NCBI RefSeq assembly: GCF_000376565.1
Contig: NZ_BARG01000011.1
Span: 1-64,000, forward strand
Origin: Streptomyces hokutonensis
Lineage (GTDB): Bacteria; Actinomycetota; Actinomycetes; Streptomycetales; Streptomycetaceae
Direction: 5' to 3'
DNA length: 64,000 nucleotides
This document shows positions 41,763 through 50,107 of this stretch, piece by piece. The notes under the pieces are model-generated. The model was not told the DNA's origin, made no database searches, and was given only the letters and a program-made list of their open reading frames with translations. The translations under genes and the position numbers were made by a program. Position 1 is the first letter of the stretch. The number at the start of each line of letters is the position of its first letter.

Positions 41763-41834
41763 GGGCGATTAGCTCAGTGGGAGAGCGCTTCGTTCACACC
41801 GAAGAGGTCACTGGTTCGAACCCAGTATCGCCCA
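41763..41834 (+). tRNA. tRNA-Val (CAC), second copy
   Basis: 72 nt, identical to 31799-31870 in every base. Anticodon CAC in loop TTCACAC, no encoded CCA. Confidence 0.96.
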
Positions 41835-41840
41835 CCGGGG

Positions 41841-41872
41841 AAAGCCGGTCCGCATCAGCGGGCCGGTTTTTT
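41841..41872 (+). terminator. Terminator after the second tRNA-Val (CAC)
   Basis: AAGCCGGTCCGC pairs, with wobble pairs, with GCGGGCCGGTTT across ATCA, and a run of six T's closes it. An intrinsic terminator with a real U-tract. Confidence 0.8.
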
Positions 41873-41875
41873 CAT

Positions 41876-42085
41876 GTCCCGGGCACGCCCCTGTGTCCGT
41901 TCCTGCGGCGGCGCCACCTACGGTCGTTGGCCGCGATCGTCTTCGTCCTCGTGGTCACCGGCGGTGTCCTGAACGGCCATCGCATCGCGGCCGGACTTCC
42001 CGTCCTGCTGGCCGCTGTCGTCGTCTCCGCGGCCAACGCGGCCTCCAGCTCGGGGAGTTCTGGCTCCGGCGGCGGCTCCTGGTGA
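41876..42085 (+). other. Hydrophobic reading frame without a clear start
   Basis: An open frame to TGA at 42085 encodes LAAIVFVLVVTGGVL, AAGLPVLLAAVVVSAANAA and a Ser/Gly-rich end (SSGSSGSGGGSW). This reads as one or two membrane helices plus a flexible tail. No ATG or GTG with a ribosome site lies in this frame after the tRNA; a TTG at 41929 is the only internal candidate. It may be a small membrane protein with an unusual start or a decayed gene. Confidence 0.35.
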
Positions 42086-42110
42086 GGTGTGGGGGCGTGC
42101 CCCCACACCG

Positions 42111-42836
42111 TCAGGCCGCTTCGGCCAGGCCCGGTCGGAGCGGCCAGTCCGTGCTCACCACCTCCGGTGTGCCGCTGCGCGTGAACCACGCCTGGAGTCC
42201 GCGGGCCTGCGCCGCGTGCCACGTCGACTGCAGGGTGTGCAGTTCGGCGGGGGTCAGGCGCTCCAGCCGGGTCGCGAAGCGGCGGCCCAGGGCCCGTACG
42301 ACTTCCAGGGAGGCCAGCGCGTCCGCGCCCGCGTCGTGCGCGCCGTCCAGCGTGACGCCGTAGTGCGCGCACAGGTCGGTGAGGGTGCGGCGGCCCTTGC
42401 GGTAGCGGTCCAGGTGTTTGTCCAGGACCCGGGGATCCAGCACCCGCAGCGCCGCCGACTCGAACCAGCGGTCCAGCGAGGACGCGCGGTGGCGGCGCAG
42501 TTCGCGGTCCAGCAGGGTCAGGTCGAAGGGCGCGTTCATCACCACCAACGGGCGTCCCATAGCGGCCTGTTCGGCCAGCTCGTCGGCTATCTCGTGCATC
42601 ACCGGCGCGGGCCAGCGGCCGTTGCGCTGAAGATGCTCGTCCGTCAGTCCATGGATCGCCGTCGCCCCGGCGGGCACCGGCACCCCCGGGTTCACCAGCC
42701 ACCGGGAGACCCGGGGACGGGTGCCGGGGGCGTCCTGGACGACGACGGCGGCCGACACTATGCGGTCGGTCTCCACATCCACGCCCGTGGTCTCCGTGTC
42801 GAACGCGGCCAACGGGCCCTCGTACCAGCACGTCAT
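42111..42836 (-). CDS. DnaQ-like 3'-5' exonuclease
   Basis: 241-residue DEDDh exonuclease. Exo I is AAFDTETTGVD (residues 10-20, with D and E metal ligands). Exo II lies in LVVMNAPFDLTLLDREL. Exo III contains the catalytic His in LDGAHDAGADALASLEV. It resembles the stand-alone epsilon-like exonucleases of actinobacteria, which act in DNA repair or degrade RNA or DNA ends. ATG start at 42836. It is divergent from the DUF4365 pair. Confidence 0.86.
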   Translation of the reverse strand: MTCWYEGPLAAFDTETTGVDVETDRIVSAAVVVQDAPGTRPRVSRWLVNPGVPVPAGATAIHGLTDEHLQRNGRWPAPVMHEIADELAEQAAMGRPLVVMNAPFDLTLLDRELRRHRASSLDRWFESAALRVLDPRVLDKHLDRYRKGRRTLTDLCAHYGVTLDGAHDAGADALASLEVVRALGRRFATRLERLTPAELHTLQSTWHAAQARGLQAWFTRSGTPEVVSTDWPLRPGLAEAA

Positions 42837-43005
42837 ACGTACACAACTCCTCGTTCACCCACGGCAGCTGACGTACCGTCTTCTGCCTGTTTGGTGATAC
42901 CCGTGCTGTTTGCGCCGTACGCCGGAAGGACACAACAGGAGTACGGGTCTTTGCAGTTCAGCGGCCCGGTACGGGGAAACACTTGGCGTGGAAGGCGAAT
43001 TGGTC

Positions 43006-43572
43006 ATGGTGATAGCGCAGCCCGAGCGGGGCGGGCTGCTGCCCGAACGGACGGCACCCCATCGCGGATCGCTCGCCACCACCGCCTGCATGGAAACGTT
43101 GCAGGTGGGCTATCTGCACGCCGTCGCAGCGGCGGCCGGCTGCTCGCTGTCCCAGCCCTTTCCGGACAACGGCATCGACTGGCACGTCAGTCACGGCTCG
43201 CCCGGGCACACGGTGGACGACGAGGTCACCATCAAGGTGCAGCTCAAGTGCACGTACCAGGTCCCGCCGAACCCGCCCGGCCGCTCCTTCTCCTTCACGC
43301 TCGACAACGACCACCTGCGCAAGCTCGCCCGCACCCCGGTCTCGGTGCACAAGATCCTGGTCGTGATGCTCGTCCCGCGTTCCCAGGACGACTGGCTGCG
43401 CGCCAGCCACGACCGGCTCGACCTGCGGCACTGCTGCTACTGGGTCAACCTCGCCGGTCACGCGATCACCGGCCGGACCCGGACCACCGTGCGGATACCG
43501 ACCGCACGCATCTTCGACGACCGGGCGCTGTGCGAGATCATGACGCGGGTCGGGACGGGAGGCAGGCCATGA
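43006..43572 (+). CDS. DUF4365-like protein (PD-(D/E)XK nuclease fold)
   Basis: 188 residues. The segment GIDWHVSH followed by TIKVQLKCT has the D...QxK arrangement of PD-(D/E)XK nucleases, with Asp and Lys as candidate metal-site residues, preceded by a helix with Glu (METLQVGYLHAVAAAAG). DUF4365 proteins have this plan, and several are linked to genome defence. Start chosen at ATG 43006; GTG 42988 is an alternative. It overlaps the next gene by ATGA, so the two are co-translated. Its role here is unknown. Confidence 0.72.
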   Translation: MVIAQPERGGLLPERTAPHRGSLATTACMETLQVGYLHAVAAAAGCSLSQPFPDNGIDWHVSHGSPGHTVDDEVTIKVQLKCTYQVPPNPPGRSFSFTLDNDHLRKLARTPVSVHKILVVMLVPRSQDDWLRASHDRLDLRHCCYWVNLAGHAITGRTRTTVRIPTARIFDDRALCEIMTRVGTGGRP

Positions 43573-44798
43573 GGGACCGCCCGGTCGAGGAACACCTGAG
43601 GCAGGTACGGCCGCACCCCGACGACCACGCCGTCACCGGCTGGGAGCGTCCCCCCGAGCCCGACCGGGTCGACCCCGCCGTCCTCGGCGCCCTGCTGCGC
43701 CGGCACGGCTGGCAGCGGCGCGGCGGCGCCCCCGGACGCTACGGCCGCTGGACCCCACCCGGGCCCGGCGGCTCGGGCACCAGCCTGCTGGTCCCCGAGA
43801 GCCGGGCCTTCCCCGACAGCGACGACCTCCTCGGCGAGGCGCTCGTCGCCCTCGCCCGCAGCAACACCCCCTCCGCCCGCGAGGTGCTCGTCGGCCTCGC
43901 CGTACCGAGCGACGAGATCCGCTGGTGGCGGGACATCCCCACCGGCCCGGCCGGCACCGCGCCCTGGACCATCGAGGAACAACTCCGCGCCGCCGCCCGC
44001 CAGATGCTGCTCGCCGCCGCCCTCGCCACCCGCGCGCGGGCCGGCTACTACGGCGCCCGCCACCGCCGCCCCGCCGCCGCGTCCCTGGACCACGTCCTCG
44101 TCGGATCCGCCCCCGGCGGCCGGCAGCTCACCGCGTTCGTCCCCGTCGACACCGGCCGCACCCTCGCGGTACGCCTGCACCAGGCCCTGTACGCCACCCG
44201 CGAGGCCATCGACTACGAGCGGGCCACCGGCGGCATGGACGCCTTCGACGGAGCCGTCGAGGCGGGCGTCAGCCGCGAGTTGACCGAGGCCGTCGTCGCG
44301 CTCGTGCGCGGCACCGAGGGCGCCCGGATCGCCGTCGAGTGGGCGCCCGCCGCAGGTGTCCCCGAGGGCTGTGCCGCCCCCGCCGAGGCCGTCGAGTTCT
44401 CGCCCGGCGACCTGCCCGTGCTGCGCGCGGCCGGGGCCCGCTATCTGCGCGAGGAACCCTCCATGCCCGTGCGCATCACCGGCTCGGTGGTGCGGATGCG
44501 CCGCTCGGGGCCGCGCGGCGAGGGCACCGTACGGATGCAGGTGATCGCCGGCGCCGAGGTCGGGCACGTCCGCATGACGCTGGACGAGGAGTCGTACCGG
44601 ATAGCCGGTCACGCCCATCTCGTCGGGCTCCCGGTCCGGGTGCACGGGCGGCTGGAGAGCCGGGGCGGCTTCCGCAGGCTGACCGGCGCTTCCGGGGTCG
44701 TACCCGTGCAGGTGGACGAGGCGGAGCGGGACCGGCTGATGAAGTCCCTTCAGGAGAACCTCGACTTCTTCGAGGAGGCGTGCAGCGGGGAGGACTGA
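43569..44798 (+). CDS. Conserved hypothetical protein paired with DUF4365
   Basis: 409 residues, acidic and soluble, with no transmembrane helix or signal peptide. An N-terminal segment ([19 protein letters not shown]) is followed by a helical middle with Arg/Ala-rich stretches. The C terminus is beta-rich ([58 protein letters not shown]). That C-terminal part has OB-like character, but this is uncertain. No catalytic motif was recognised. The start overlaps the DUF4365 stop. thrS follows 115 bp downstream. Confidence 0.68.
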   Translation: MRDRPVEEHLRQVRPHPDDHAVTGWERPPEPDRVDPAVLGALLRRHGWQRRGGAPGRYGRWTPPGPGGSGTSLLVPESRAFPDSDDLLGEALVALARSNTPSAREVLVGLAVPSDEIRWWRDIPTGPAGTAPWTIEEQLRAAARQMLLAAALATRARAGYYGARHRRPAAASLDHVLVGSAPGGRQLTAFVPVDTGRTLAVRLHQALYATREAIDYERATGGMDAFDGAVEAGVSRELTEAVVALVRGTEGARIAVEWAPAAGVPEGCAAPAEAVEFSPGDLPVLRAAGARYLREEPSMPVRITGSVVRMRRSGPRGEGTVRMQVIAGAEVGHVRMTLDEESYRIAGHAHLVGLPVRVHGRLESRGGFRRLTGASGVVPVQVDEAERDRLMKSLQENLDFFEEACSGED

Positions 44799-44913
44799 GG
44801 GAGGGGAGCCCAGGGGCAACCGTTTCGCGGTGGGGCCCTTAGGGTCGGTACGATCCCCTATTGCGCGCGCTCACGGTATGGCGCCGCATCCACCCCGCAG
44901 TCAGGAGAGACCG

Positions 44914-46890
44914 GTGTCAGACGTCCGCGTGATCATCCAACGCGATTCCGAGCGGGAAGAGCGCACGGTGACGACGGGCACGACGGCCGCCGAGCTCTTC
45001 GCCGGCGAGCGCTCGATCATCGCCGCGCGCGTGGCCGGAGAGCTCAAGGACCTGGCCTACGTCGTCTCCGAGGGGGACGAGGTCGAGGGTGTCGAGATCT
45101 CCTCCGCCGACGGCCTCAACATCCTGCGCCACTCCACCGCGCACGTCATGGCCCAGGCCGTGCAGGAGCTGTTCCCCGAGGCCAAGCTCGGCATCGGCCC
45201 GCCGGTCAAGGACGGCTTCTACTACGACTTCGACGTCGAGAGGCCGTTCACGCCCGAGGATCTCAAGGCCATCGAGAAGAAGATGCAGGAGATCCAGAAG
45301 CGCGGCCAGCGTTTCTCGCGCCGCGTGGTGACCGACGAGGACGCCCGCGCGGAGCTGGCGAACGAGCCGTACAAGCTCGAACTCATCGGCATCAAGGGTT
45401 CCGCGTCCACCGACGACGGCGCGGACGTCGAGGTCGGCGGCGGCGAGCTGACGATCTACGACAACCTCGACGCCAAGACCGGCGACCTGTGCTGGAAGGA
45501 CCTCTGCCGGGGCCCCCACCTGCCCACCACGCGCAACATCCCGGCGTTCAAGCTGATGCGCAACGCCGCCGCGTACTGGCGTGGCAGCGAGAAGAACCCG
45601 ATGCTCCAGCGCATCTACGGCACCGCGTGGCCCTCCAAGGAGGAGCTGAAGGCGCACCTCGACTTCCTGATCGAGGCCGAGAAGCGCGACCACCGCAAGC
45701 TGGGCAACGAGCTGGACCTCTTCTCCATCCCGGACCAGATCGGCTCCGGCCTCGCCGTCTTCCACCCCAAGGGCGGTGTCGTCCGCCGGGTCATGGAGGA
45801 CTACTCGCGGCGCCGCCACGAGGAGGAGGGCTACGAGTTCGTCTACACCCCGCACGCGACGAAGGGGAAGCTCTTCGAGACGTCCGGGCACCTGGACTGG
45901 TACGCCGACGGCATGTACCCGCCCATGCAGCTCGACGAGGGCGTGGACTACTACCTCAAGCCCATGAACTGCCCGATGCACAACCTGATTTTCGACGCGC
46001 GCGGCCGCTCGTACCGTGAACTGCCGCTGCGGCTCTTCGAGTTCGGGACCGTGTACCGGTACGAGAAGTCGGGCGTCGTGCACGGCCTCACCCGCGCGCG
46101 GGGCTTCACGCAGGACGATGCGCACATCTACTGCACGCGCGAGCAGATGGCCGACGAGCTCGACAAGACGCTCACGTTCGTCCTGAACCTGCTGCGGGAC
46201 TACGGTCTGACCGACTTCTACCTGGAGCTGTCCACCAAGGACCCGGAGAAGTTCGTCGGCTCGGACGAGGTCTGGGAAGAGGCCACGGAGACGCTGCGCC
46301 AGGTCGCCGAGAAGCAGGGGCTGCCGCTCGTGCCTGACCCGGGTGGCGCCGCCTTCTACGGGCCGAAGATCTCCGTCCAGACGAAGGACGCGATCGGCCG
46401 GACCTGGCAGATGTCGACGGTCCAGCTCGACTTCAACCTGCCGGAGCGGTTCGACCTGGAGTACACGGGTCCCGACGGCTCCAAGCAGCGGCCGGTCATG
46501 ATCCACCGGGCGCTGTTCGGGTCCATCGAGCGGTTCTTCGCGGTGCTGCTCGAGCACTACGCGGGGGCGTTCCCGGCGTGGCTGGCGCCCGTGCAGGCGG
46601 TGGGCATCCCGATCGGGGACTCGCACGTCGAGTACCTGGAGAAGTTCGCCGCAGCGGCCAAGAAGAAGGGCCTGCGCGTCGAGGTCGACTCCTCCTCGGA
46701 CCGGATGCAGAAGAAGATCCGCAACGCGCAGAAGCAGAAGGTGCCGTTCATGGTCATCGTCGGCGACGAGGACATGAACGCCGGCACGGTCTCCTTCCGC
46801 TACCGCGACGGCTCGCAGGAGAACGGCATCGCGTTCGACGCGGCCATCGCGAAGATCGAGCAGATCGTGGCCGACCGGGTGCAGGTCTGA
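44914..46890 (+). CDS. thrS: Threonyl-tRNA synthetase
   Basis: 658-residue class II synthetase charging tRNA-Thr. Order: N-terminal TGS domain ([14 protein letters not shown]...), editing domain ([14 protein letters not shown], and later VCW-type [14 protein letters not shown]), then the catalytic core. Class II motif 2 reads [16 protein letters not shown], with zinc ligands in MNCPMHN and the [15 protein letters not shown] region. The C-terminal anticodon-binding domain has [17 protein letters not shown]. Full length for bacteria. GTG 44914 with AGGAGAG just upstream; an in-frame ATG at 44878 is less likely. No T-box was seen in the short leader. Confidence 0.96.
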   Translation: MSDVRVIIQRDSEREERTVTTGTTAAELFAGERSIIAARVAGELKDLAYVVSEGDEVEGVEISSADGLNILRHSTAHVMAQAVQELFPEAKLGIGPPVKDGFYYDFDVERPFTPEDLKAIEKKMQEIQKRGQRFSRRVVTDEDARAELANEPYKLELIGIKGSASTDDGADVEVGGGELTIYDNLDAKTGDLCWKDLCRGPHLPTTRNIPAFKLMRNAAAYWRGSEKNPMLQRIYGTAWPSKEELKAHLDFLIEAEKRDHRKLGNELDLFSIPDQIGSGLAVFHPKGGVVRRVMEDYSRRRHEEEGYEFVYTPHATKGKLFETSGHLDWYADGMYPPMQLDEGVDYYLKPMNCPMHNLIFDARGRSYRELPLRLFEFGTVYRYEKSGVVHGLTRARGFTQDDAHIYCTREQMADELDKTLTFVLNLLRDYGLTDFYLELSTKDPEKFVGSDEVWEEATETLRQVAEKQGLPLVPDPGGAAFYGPKISVQTKDAIGRTWQMSTVQLDFNLPERFDLEYTGPDGSKQRPVMIHRALFGSIERFFAVLLEHYAGAFPAWLAPVQAVGIPIGDSHVEYLEKFAAAAKKKGLRVEVDSSSDRMQKKIRNAQKQKVPFMVIVGDEDMNAGTVSFRYRDGSQENGIAFDAAIAKIEQIVADRVQV

Positions 46891-46910
46891 GTCCCTCGGT
46901 TCGGTTGTGG

Positions 46911-46947
46911 GAGGCCCTCGGGGGAGTTCAGATCCCCGGGGGCCTCT
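46911..46947. terminator. Hairpin between thrS and the channel gene
   Basis: GAGGCCCTCGGGGGA (46911-46925) pairs imperfectly with TCCCCGGGGGCCTC (46933-46946). It lies between two convergent genes and overlaps the end of the channel gene. Confidence 0.5.
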
Positions 46948-47584
46948 CGTCGTCCTCCCTCGCGAAGACCTGGAGCAGCCAGGAGGCGAAGGTTCCGGTG
47001 ACGGCGCCGAGCAGGGCCAGGCCGATGGCCATCATGCCGACCGCGATCAGCCGGCCGAGCGGGGTGATCGGCACGACGTCGCCGTAGCCGACGGTCGCGA
47101 AGGTGGCGCAGGTCCACCAGACGGCGTCGCCGAAGGTCTTGATCGTCGCGCCCGGTGCCGTGTGCTCGGTCTGGTACACGGACAGGGCGCCGGCGAATCC
47201 CAGCAGGGTGGTGGACAGCCCGGCGTAGACCATCACGCGCGCGTGCAGCGCGAGCCGGGGCTCGCCGTGCCGTCGCTGTACGGCCTCGTACGCCTTGACG
47301 ACCCGCAGCGGGCGCAGCAGGGGCAGGATCAGGACCAGGGTGTCCAGCCAGTGCGTGCGGACGAAGCGCAGCCGCTGGCCGCTGAGGCGCCAGCGGACCG
47401 CGTAGTCGACGGCGAAGAGCGCCCACGCGGCGAACAGCACGGCGAGGCAGAGGTCCTGCCAGTCGCCGGACAGGCCGTGGGCCAGGATGCGGACCGCGTA
47501 CGCGGCGAGGAAGACCATCGACGCCACGGCGAGCGGAACCTCCGTGCTGCGCTCCCAGCGGGCCTTGCGGGTGTCGTCGTCCAT
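46928..47584 (-). CDS. Voltage-gated-like potassium channel protein
   Basis: 218-residue ion channel with the K+ selectivity filter TVGYGD (164-169) and a pore helix (DAVWWTCATFA). It has about five to six transmembrane segments; a segment with regularly spaced Arg (RPLRVVKAYEAVQRR) after the fourth helix suggests a modest voltage-sensor relation. No cytoplasmic RCK domain. Probably a homotetramer in the cytoplasmic membrane. Start at ATG 47584, with the coding end inside the shared hairpin. It is convergent with thrS. Confidence 0.88.
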   Translation of the reverse strand: MDDDTRKARWERSTEVPLAVASMVFLAAYAVRILAHGLSGDWQDLCLAVLFAAWALFAVDYAVRWRLSGQRLRFVRTHWLDTLVLILPLLRPLRVVKAYEAVQRRHGEPRLALHARVMVYAGLSTTLLGFAGALSVYQTEHTAPGATIKTFGDAVWWTCATFATVGYGDVVPITPLGRLIAVGMMAIGLALLGAVTGTFASWLLQVFAREDDERPPGI

Positions 47585-47663
47585 CGGACCAGCTTGGCGG
47601 CGGGCCCCCTTCGCGCAACCCCGGCGACACGCCGCGAACGGGCGAAGCCATATGCTGACTTGC

Positions 47664-48212
47664 ATGACGAGTGAGCCGGAGCAGCAGATCGGAGTGGGGA
47701 CGCCGGACGCGTTCCAGCGCCTGTGGACCCCGCACCGGATGGCCTACATCCAGGGCGAGAACAAGCCGACCGGCCCCGGTGCCGACGACGGTTGCCCCTT
47801 CTGCTCGATTCCGGCGAAATCGGACGAGGACGGGTTGATCGTCAGGCGCGGTGAGCTCGTGTACGGGGTGCTCAATCTGTACCCGTACAACGGCGGCCAT
47901 CTGATGGTCGTGCCCTACCGCCATGTCGCCGACTACACCGACCTGACCGACGCGGAGACCGTGGAGCTTGCGGCGCTCACCAAGCAGGCGATGACGGCCC
48001 TGCGTACCGCGTCCGGTGCCCACGGCTTCAACATCGGCATGAACCAGGGCAGCGTGGCGGGCGCGGGCATCGCCGCCCATCTGCACCAGCACATCGTCCC
48101 GCGCTGGGGCGGCGACACCAACTTCATGCCGGTGGTCGGCCACACGAAGGTGCTGCCCCAACTCCTCGCGGACACAAGGAAGATGCTGGCGGACGCGTGG
48201 CCCACGGCGTGA
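47664..48212 (+). CDS. HIT-family hydrolase
   Basis: 182-residue histidine-triad protein with the catalytic motif HLHQHIVPRW (HxHxHxx) and the upstream block LNLYPYNGGHLMVVPYRHVAD. Two Cys (CPFC) precede it, as in many actinobacterial HIT proteins that may bind zinc. It likely acts as a nucleotide phosphorylase or AMP-hydrolase. The thrS-HIT-pgsA order is conserved in mycobacteria. ATG 47664 lies directly after TATGCT, suggesting a leaderless message; an in-frame ATG at 47652 is possible. Confidence 0.9.
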   Translation: MTSEPEQQIGVGTPDAFQRLWTPHRMAYIQGENKPTGPGADDGCPFCSIPAKSDEDGLIVRRGELVYGVLNLYPYNGGHLMVVPYRHVADYTDLTDAETVELAALTKQAMTALRTASGAHGFNIGMNQGSVAGAGIAAHLHQHIVPRWGGDTNFMPVVGHTKVLPQLLADTRKMLADAWPTA

Positions 48213-48231
48213 GCCACGCGACGGGGGCCGG

Positions 48232-49899
48232 CTACGCGTCGTAGAGGTCGGCCTTCCGCGGGGACGCGTCCTGCACGTTCGTGCTGAGGAACGACGAGCG
48301 GTTGCCGAACTTCTCCGTGTCCACGCCGTTCTCGTCGAGGACGCGGATCGCCGCCGCGTGCACCACGCGCAGGACCGGTGTCGCGGCGCGCAGCGCGTCG
48401 TCCGCCATGAAGCGGTGGCGCCAGGGCTGGTCGGCCCAGGCGTGCCGCAGGCCGAACGGCTCGGGCAGGGATATGGAACCGCCGAGCCAGTTGAGCAGCG
48501 GCGGGTACCAGGTGATCGGGGCGCGGACCGCGAGCCGTACGACCTCGTCGGCGGGGACCAGCGGGAGCTTGACCTTGCGGGTCTCCCACGGCTTGAGGGT
48601 CTTCTGGACATCCTTCGTCGGGGCCTCGGGCTTGCCGGTGAACAGTGAGTTCACGGGACCCAGGGCGTGCCCGGTGATCTCGATGCGCAGTGTCTTGTGC
48701 AGCACGGTCACTGTGATCATCATCGTGATGATCAACTGCCCTTCCCAGAGCGTCCACTGCACGCCCAGGTAGTGTCGCTCGCCGCTGCCGAACTGCTGCT
48801 TGTTGCAGATGTCCTGTATCGCGTGCGACTTGACCTGGTACGCCTCCACGTCCGTGCCGTCGGGCCGGGACACCGCCTTGGCGCCCTCGCCGACCGGCGT
48901 GACGATCCAGTGCCGTACCGACGCCTTCGGGAAGCCGCCGGTGTTGATCGTGTTGCGCTCCAGCATGCGCAGGTCGTCGTGGATGTTGCGGATGACGTCC
49001 CAGCTGCGGAAGGGGTGGATCTCCCGGTCGGCGTCGCGTGCGATCAGGTCTTCGGCGAGCTGCCAGCTGCCCCAGCGGGTGCCCATGCCGAGGATGCCCT
49101 TGGGGCCGGCATAGAAGATCGAGTTGGACTGCTGCTCGGCGCTGAGCTTGGCCAGGGACTGGCGGAGCTGCTCGGCCTGGGTCTCGCCGGGGCTGGTCGG
49201 CACCGCCTCGGGGACCTTGGCGCCGACGCTGCTGCCGGACAGCAGGCTGTCCCAGCGCCCGCGCAGATCCTTCGCGGTGTTCTCGCAGACCTGCTTGGCC
49301 CACAGCCAGCCGACCACGGGGAGGACGACGCACGCGCGCGCGTACCAGGACCAGAAGCCCTCGAACGGCGCCTTGACCAGGAAGATCACGGCGACGGCGC
49401 CCACCGCGACGAGCAGGGTCGTGGCGATCGCGCCGGCCCGCTTGTTCGTCTGGGTGCGCTTGTCGATCAGGCTGCGCAGCTGGAAGACCAGCAGCCAGAC
49501 GACGAGCCCGGGCAGGAACAGCAGGCCGCACAGCACCATGATCATGGACAGCCGGTTGTCCCGCGCGCGGCGGATGTTGTTGGCCGCCAGGGCGTGCTCC
49601 ACGACGGCCTGCGGCTCGGTGCCGAACGACTGGATGAGCGGTTTGCGGCCGGGGCCGAGCATGCGGGCCACCACGGCTCCGGCGAACGCCTCACCGAGGT
49701 TGGGGCGGAAGATCGTCGCCCACTTGCGGCCCTCGTTGACGGTCGTCTGGTGCCATTCGTTGTCGGCCTTCTTGATGTCCGCGACCGGGTTGTCCCGGTA
49801 GGCCGCCGAGGCCAGCGCGAAGGTCGCCGTCTGGCCCTCGTCGCCCGTACGCGGCACCTGTGGTCCGAAGATGTCCGCATAACCGCTGTCAACGGTCAT
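48232..49899 (-). CDS. Large membrane-associated hypothetical protein
   Basis: 555 residues. About 120 soluble N-terminal residues, then two or more transmembrane helices (LSMIMVLCGLLFLPGLVVWLL, TTLLVAVGAVAVIFLV, ACVVLPVVGWLWA). A long soluble C-terminal region follows, with another hydrophobic stretch near LWEGQLIITMMITVTVL. No known domain was recognised. Start at ATG 49899. The upstream 208 bp (49900-50107) contain no gene but hold an inverted repeat GGAAC-AGATC-GTTCC at 50038-50052. Confidence 0.75.
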   Translation of the reverse strand: MTVDSGYADIFGPQVPRTGDEGQTATFALASAAYRDNPVADIKKADNEWHQTTVNEGRKWATIFRPNLGEAFAGAVVARMLGPGRKPLIQSFGTEPQAVVEHALAANNIRRARDNRLSMIMVLCGLLFLPGLVVWLLVFQLRSLIDKRTQTNKRAGAIATTLLVAVGAVAVIFLVKAPFEGFWSWYARACVVLPVVGWLWAKQVCENTAKDLRGRWDSLLSGSSVGAKVPEAVPTSPGETQAEQLRQSLAKLSAEQQSNSIFYAGPKGILGMGTRWGSWQLAEDLIARDADREIHPFRSWDVIRNIHDDLRMLERNTINTGGFPKASVRHWIVTPVGEGAKAVSRPDGTDVEAYQVKSHAIQDICNKQQFGSGERHYLGVQWTLWEGQLIITMMITVTVLHKTLRIEITGHALGPVNSLFTGKPEAPTKDVQKTLKPWETRKVKLPLVPADEVVRLAVRAPITWYPPLLNWLGGSISLPEPFGLRHAWADQPWRHRFMADDALRAATPVLRVVHAAAIRVLDENGVDTEKFGNRSSFLSTNVQDASPRKADLYDA

Positions 49900-50059
49900 T
49901 CCCGCCCCCGATCGCCGCTGCTCCCGCTTCTGCGGCTTTCCCGACTTCCGTGCTCCGCACACCTGTTGATCAGGTCATCAGCGTATCGGCCATCACTGAC
50001 ATCCGTAGGCGGACGACCGAAGCCGCCCGCCTGCCCGGAACAGATCGTTCCATTTGAGC

Positions 50060-50088
50060 CACTTGTGGGTCGTCGCAAGCCACAAGTG
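50060..50088. terminator. Hairpin between the EF-G-like gene and the membrane gene
   Basis: CACTTGTGG (50060-50068) pairs perfectly with CCACAAGTG (50080-50088) over an 11-nt loop, 20 bp past the EF-G-like stop. It could be its terminator or an operator for the next gene. Confidence 0.45.
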
Positions 50089-50107
50089 AGCCACCCGGTA
50101 TCAACTC

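Noticed and set aside
31799..41834. Integrative element with tRNA-Val attachment sites
   Set aside because: No integrase, excisionase, replication or transfer gene lies between the tRNAs, so a recognised mobile element cannot be claimed.
44799..44913. T-box riboswitch in front of thrS
   Set aside because: The leader is only about 115 bp, and no T-box consensus or specifier stem could be seen.
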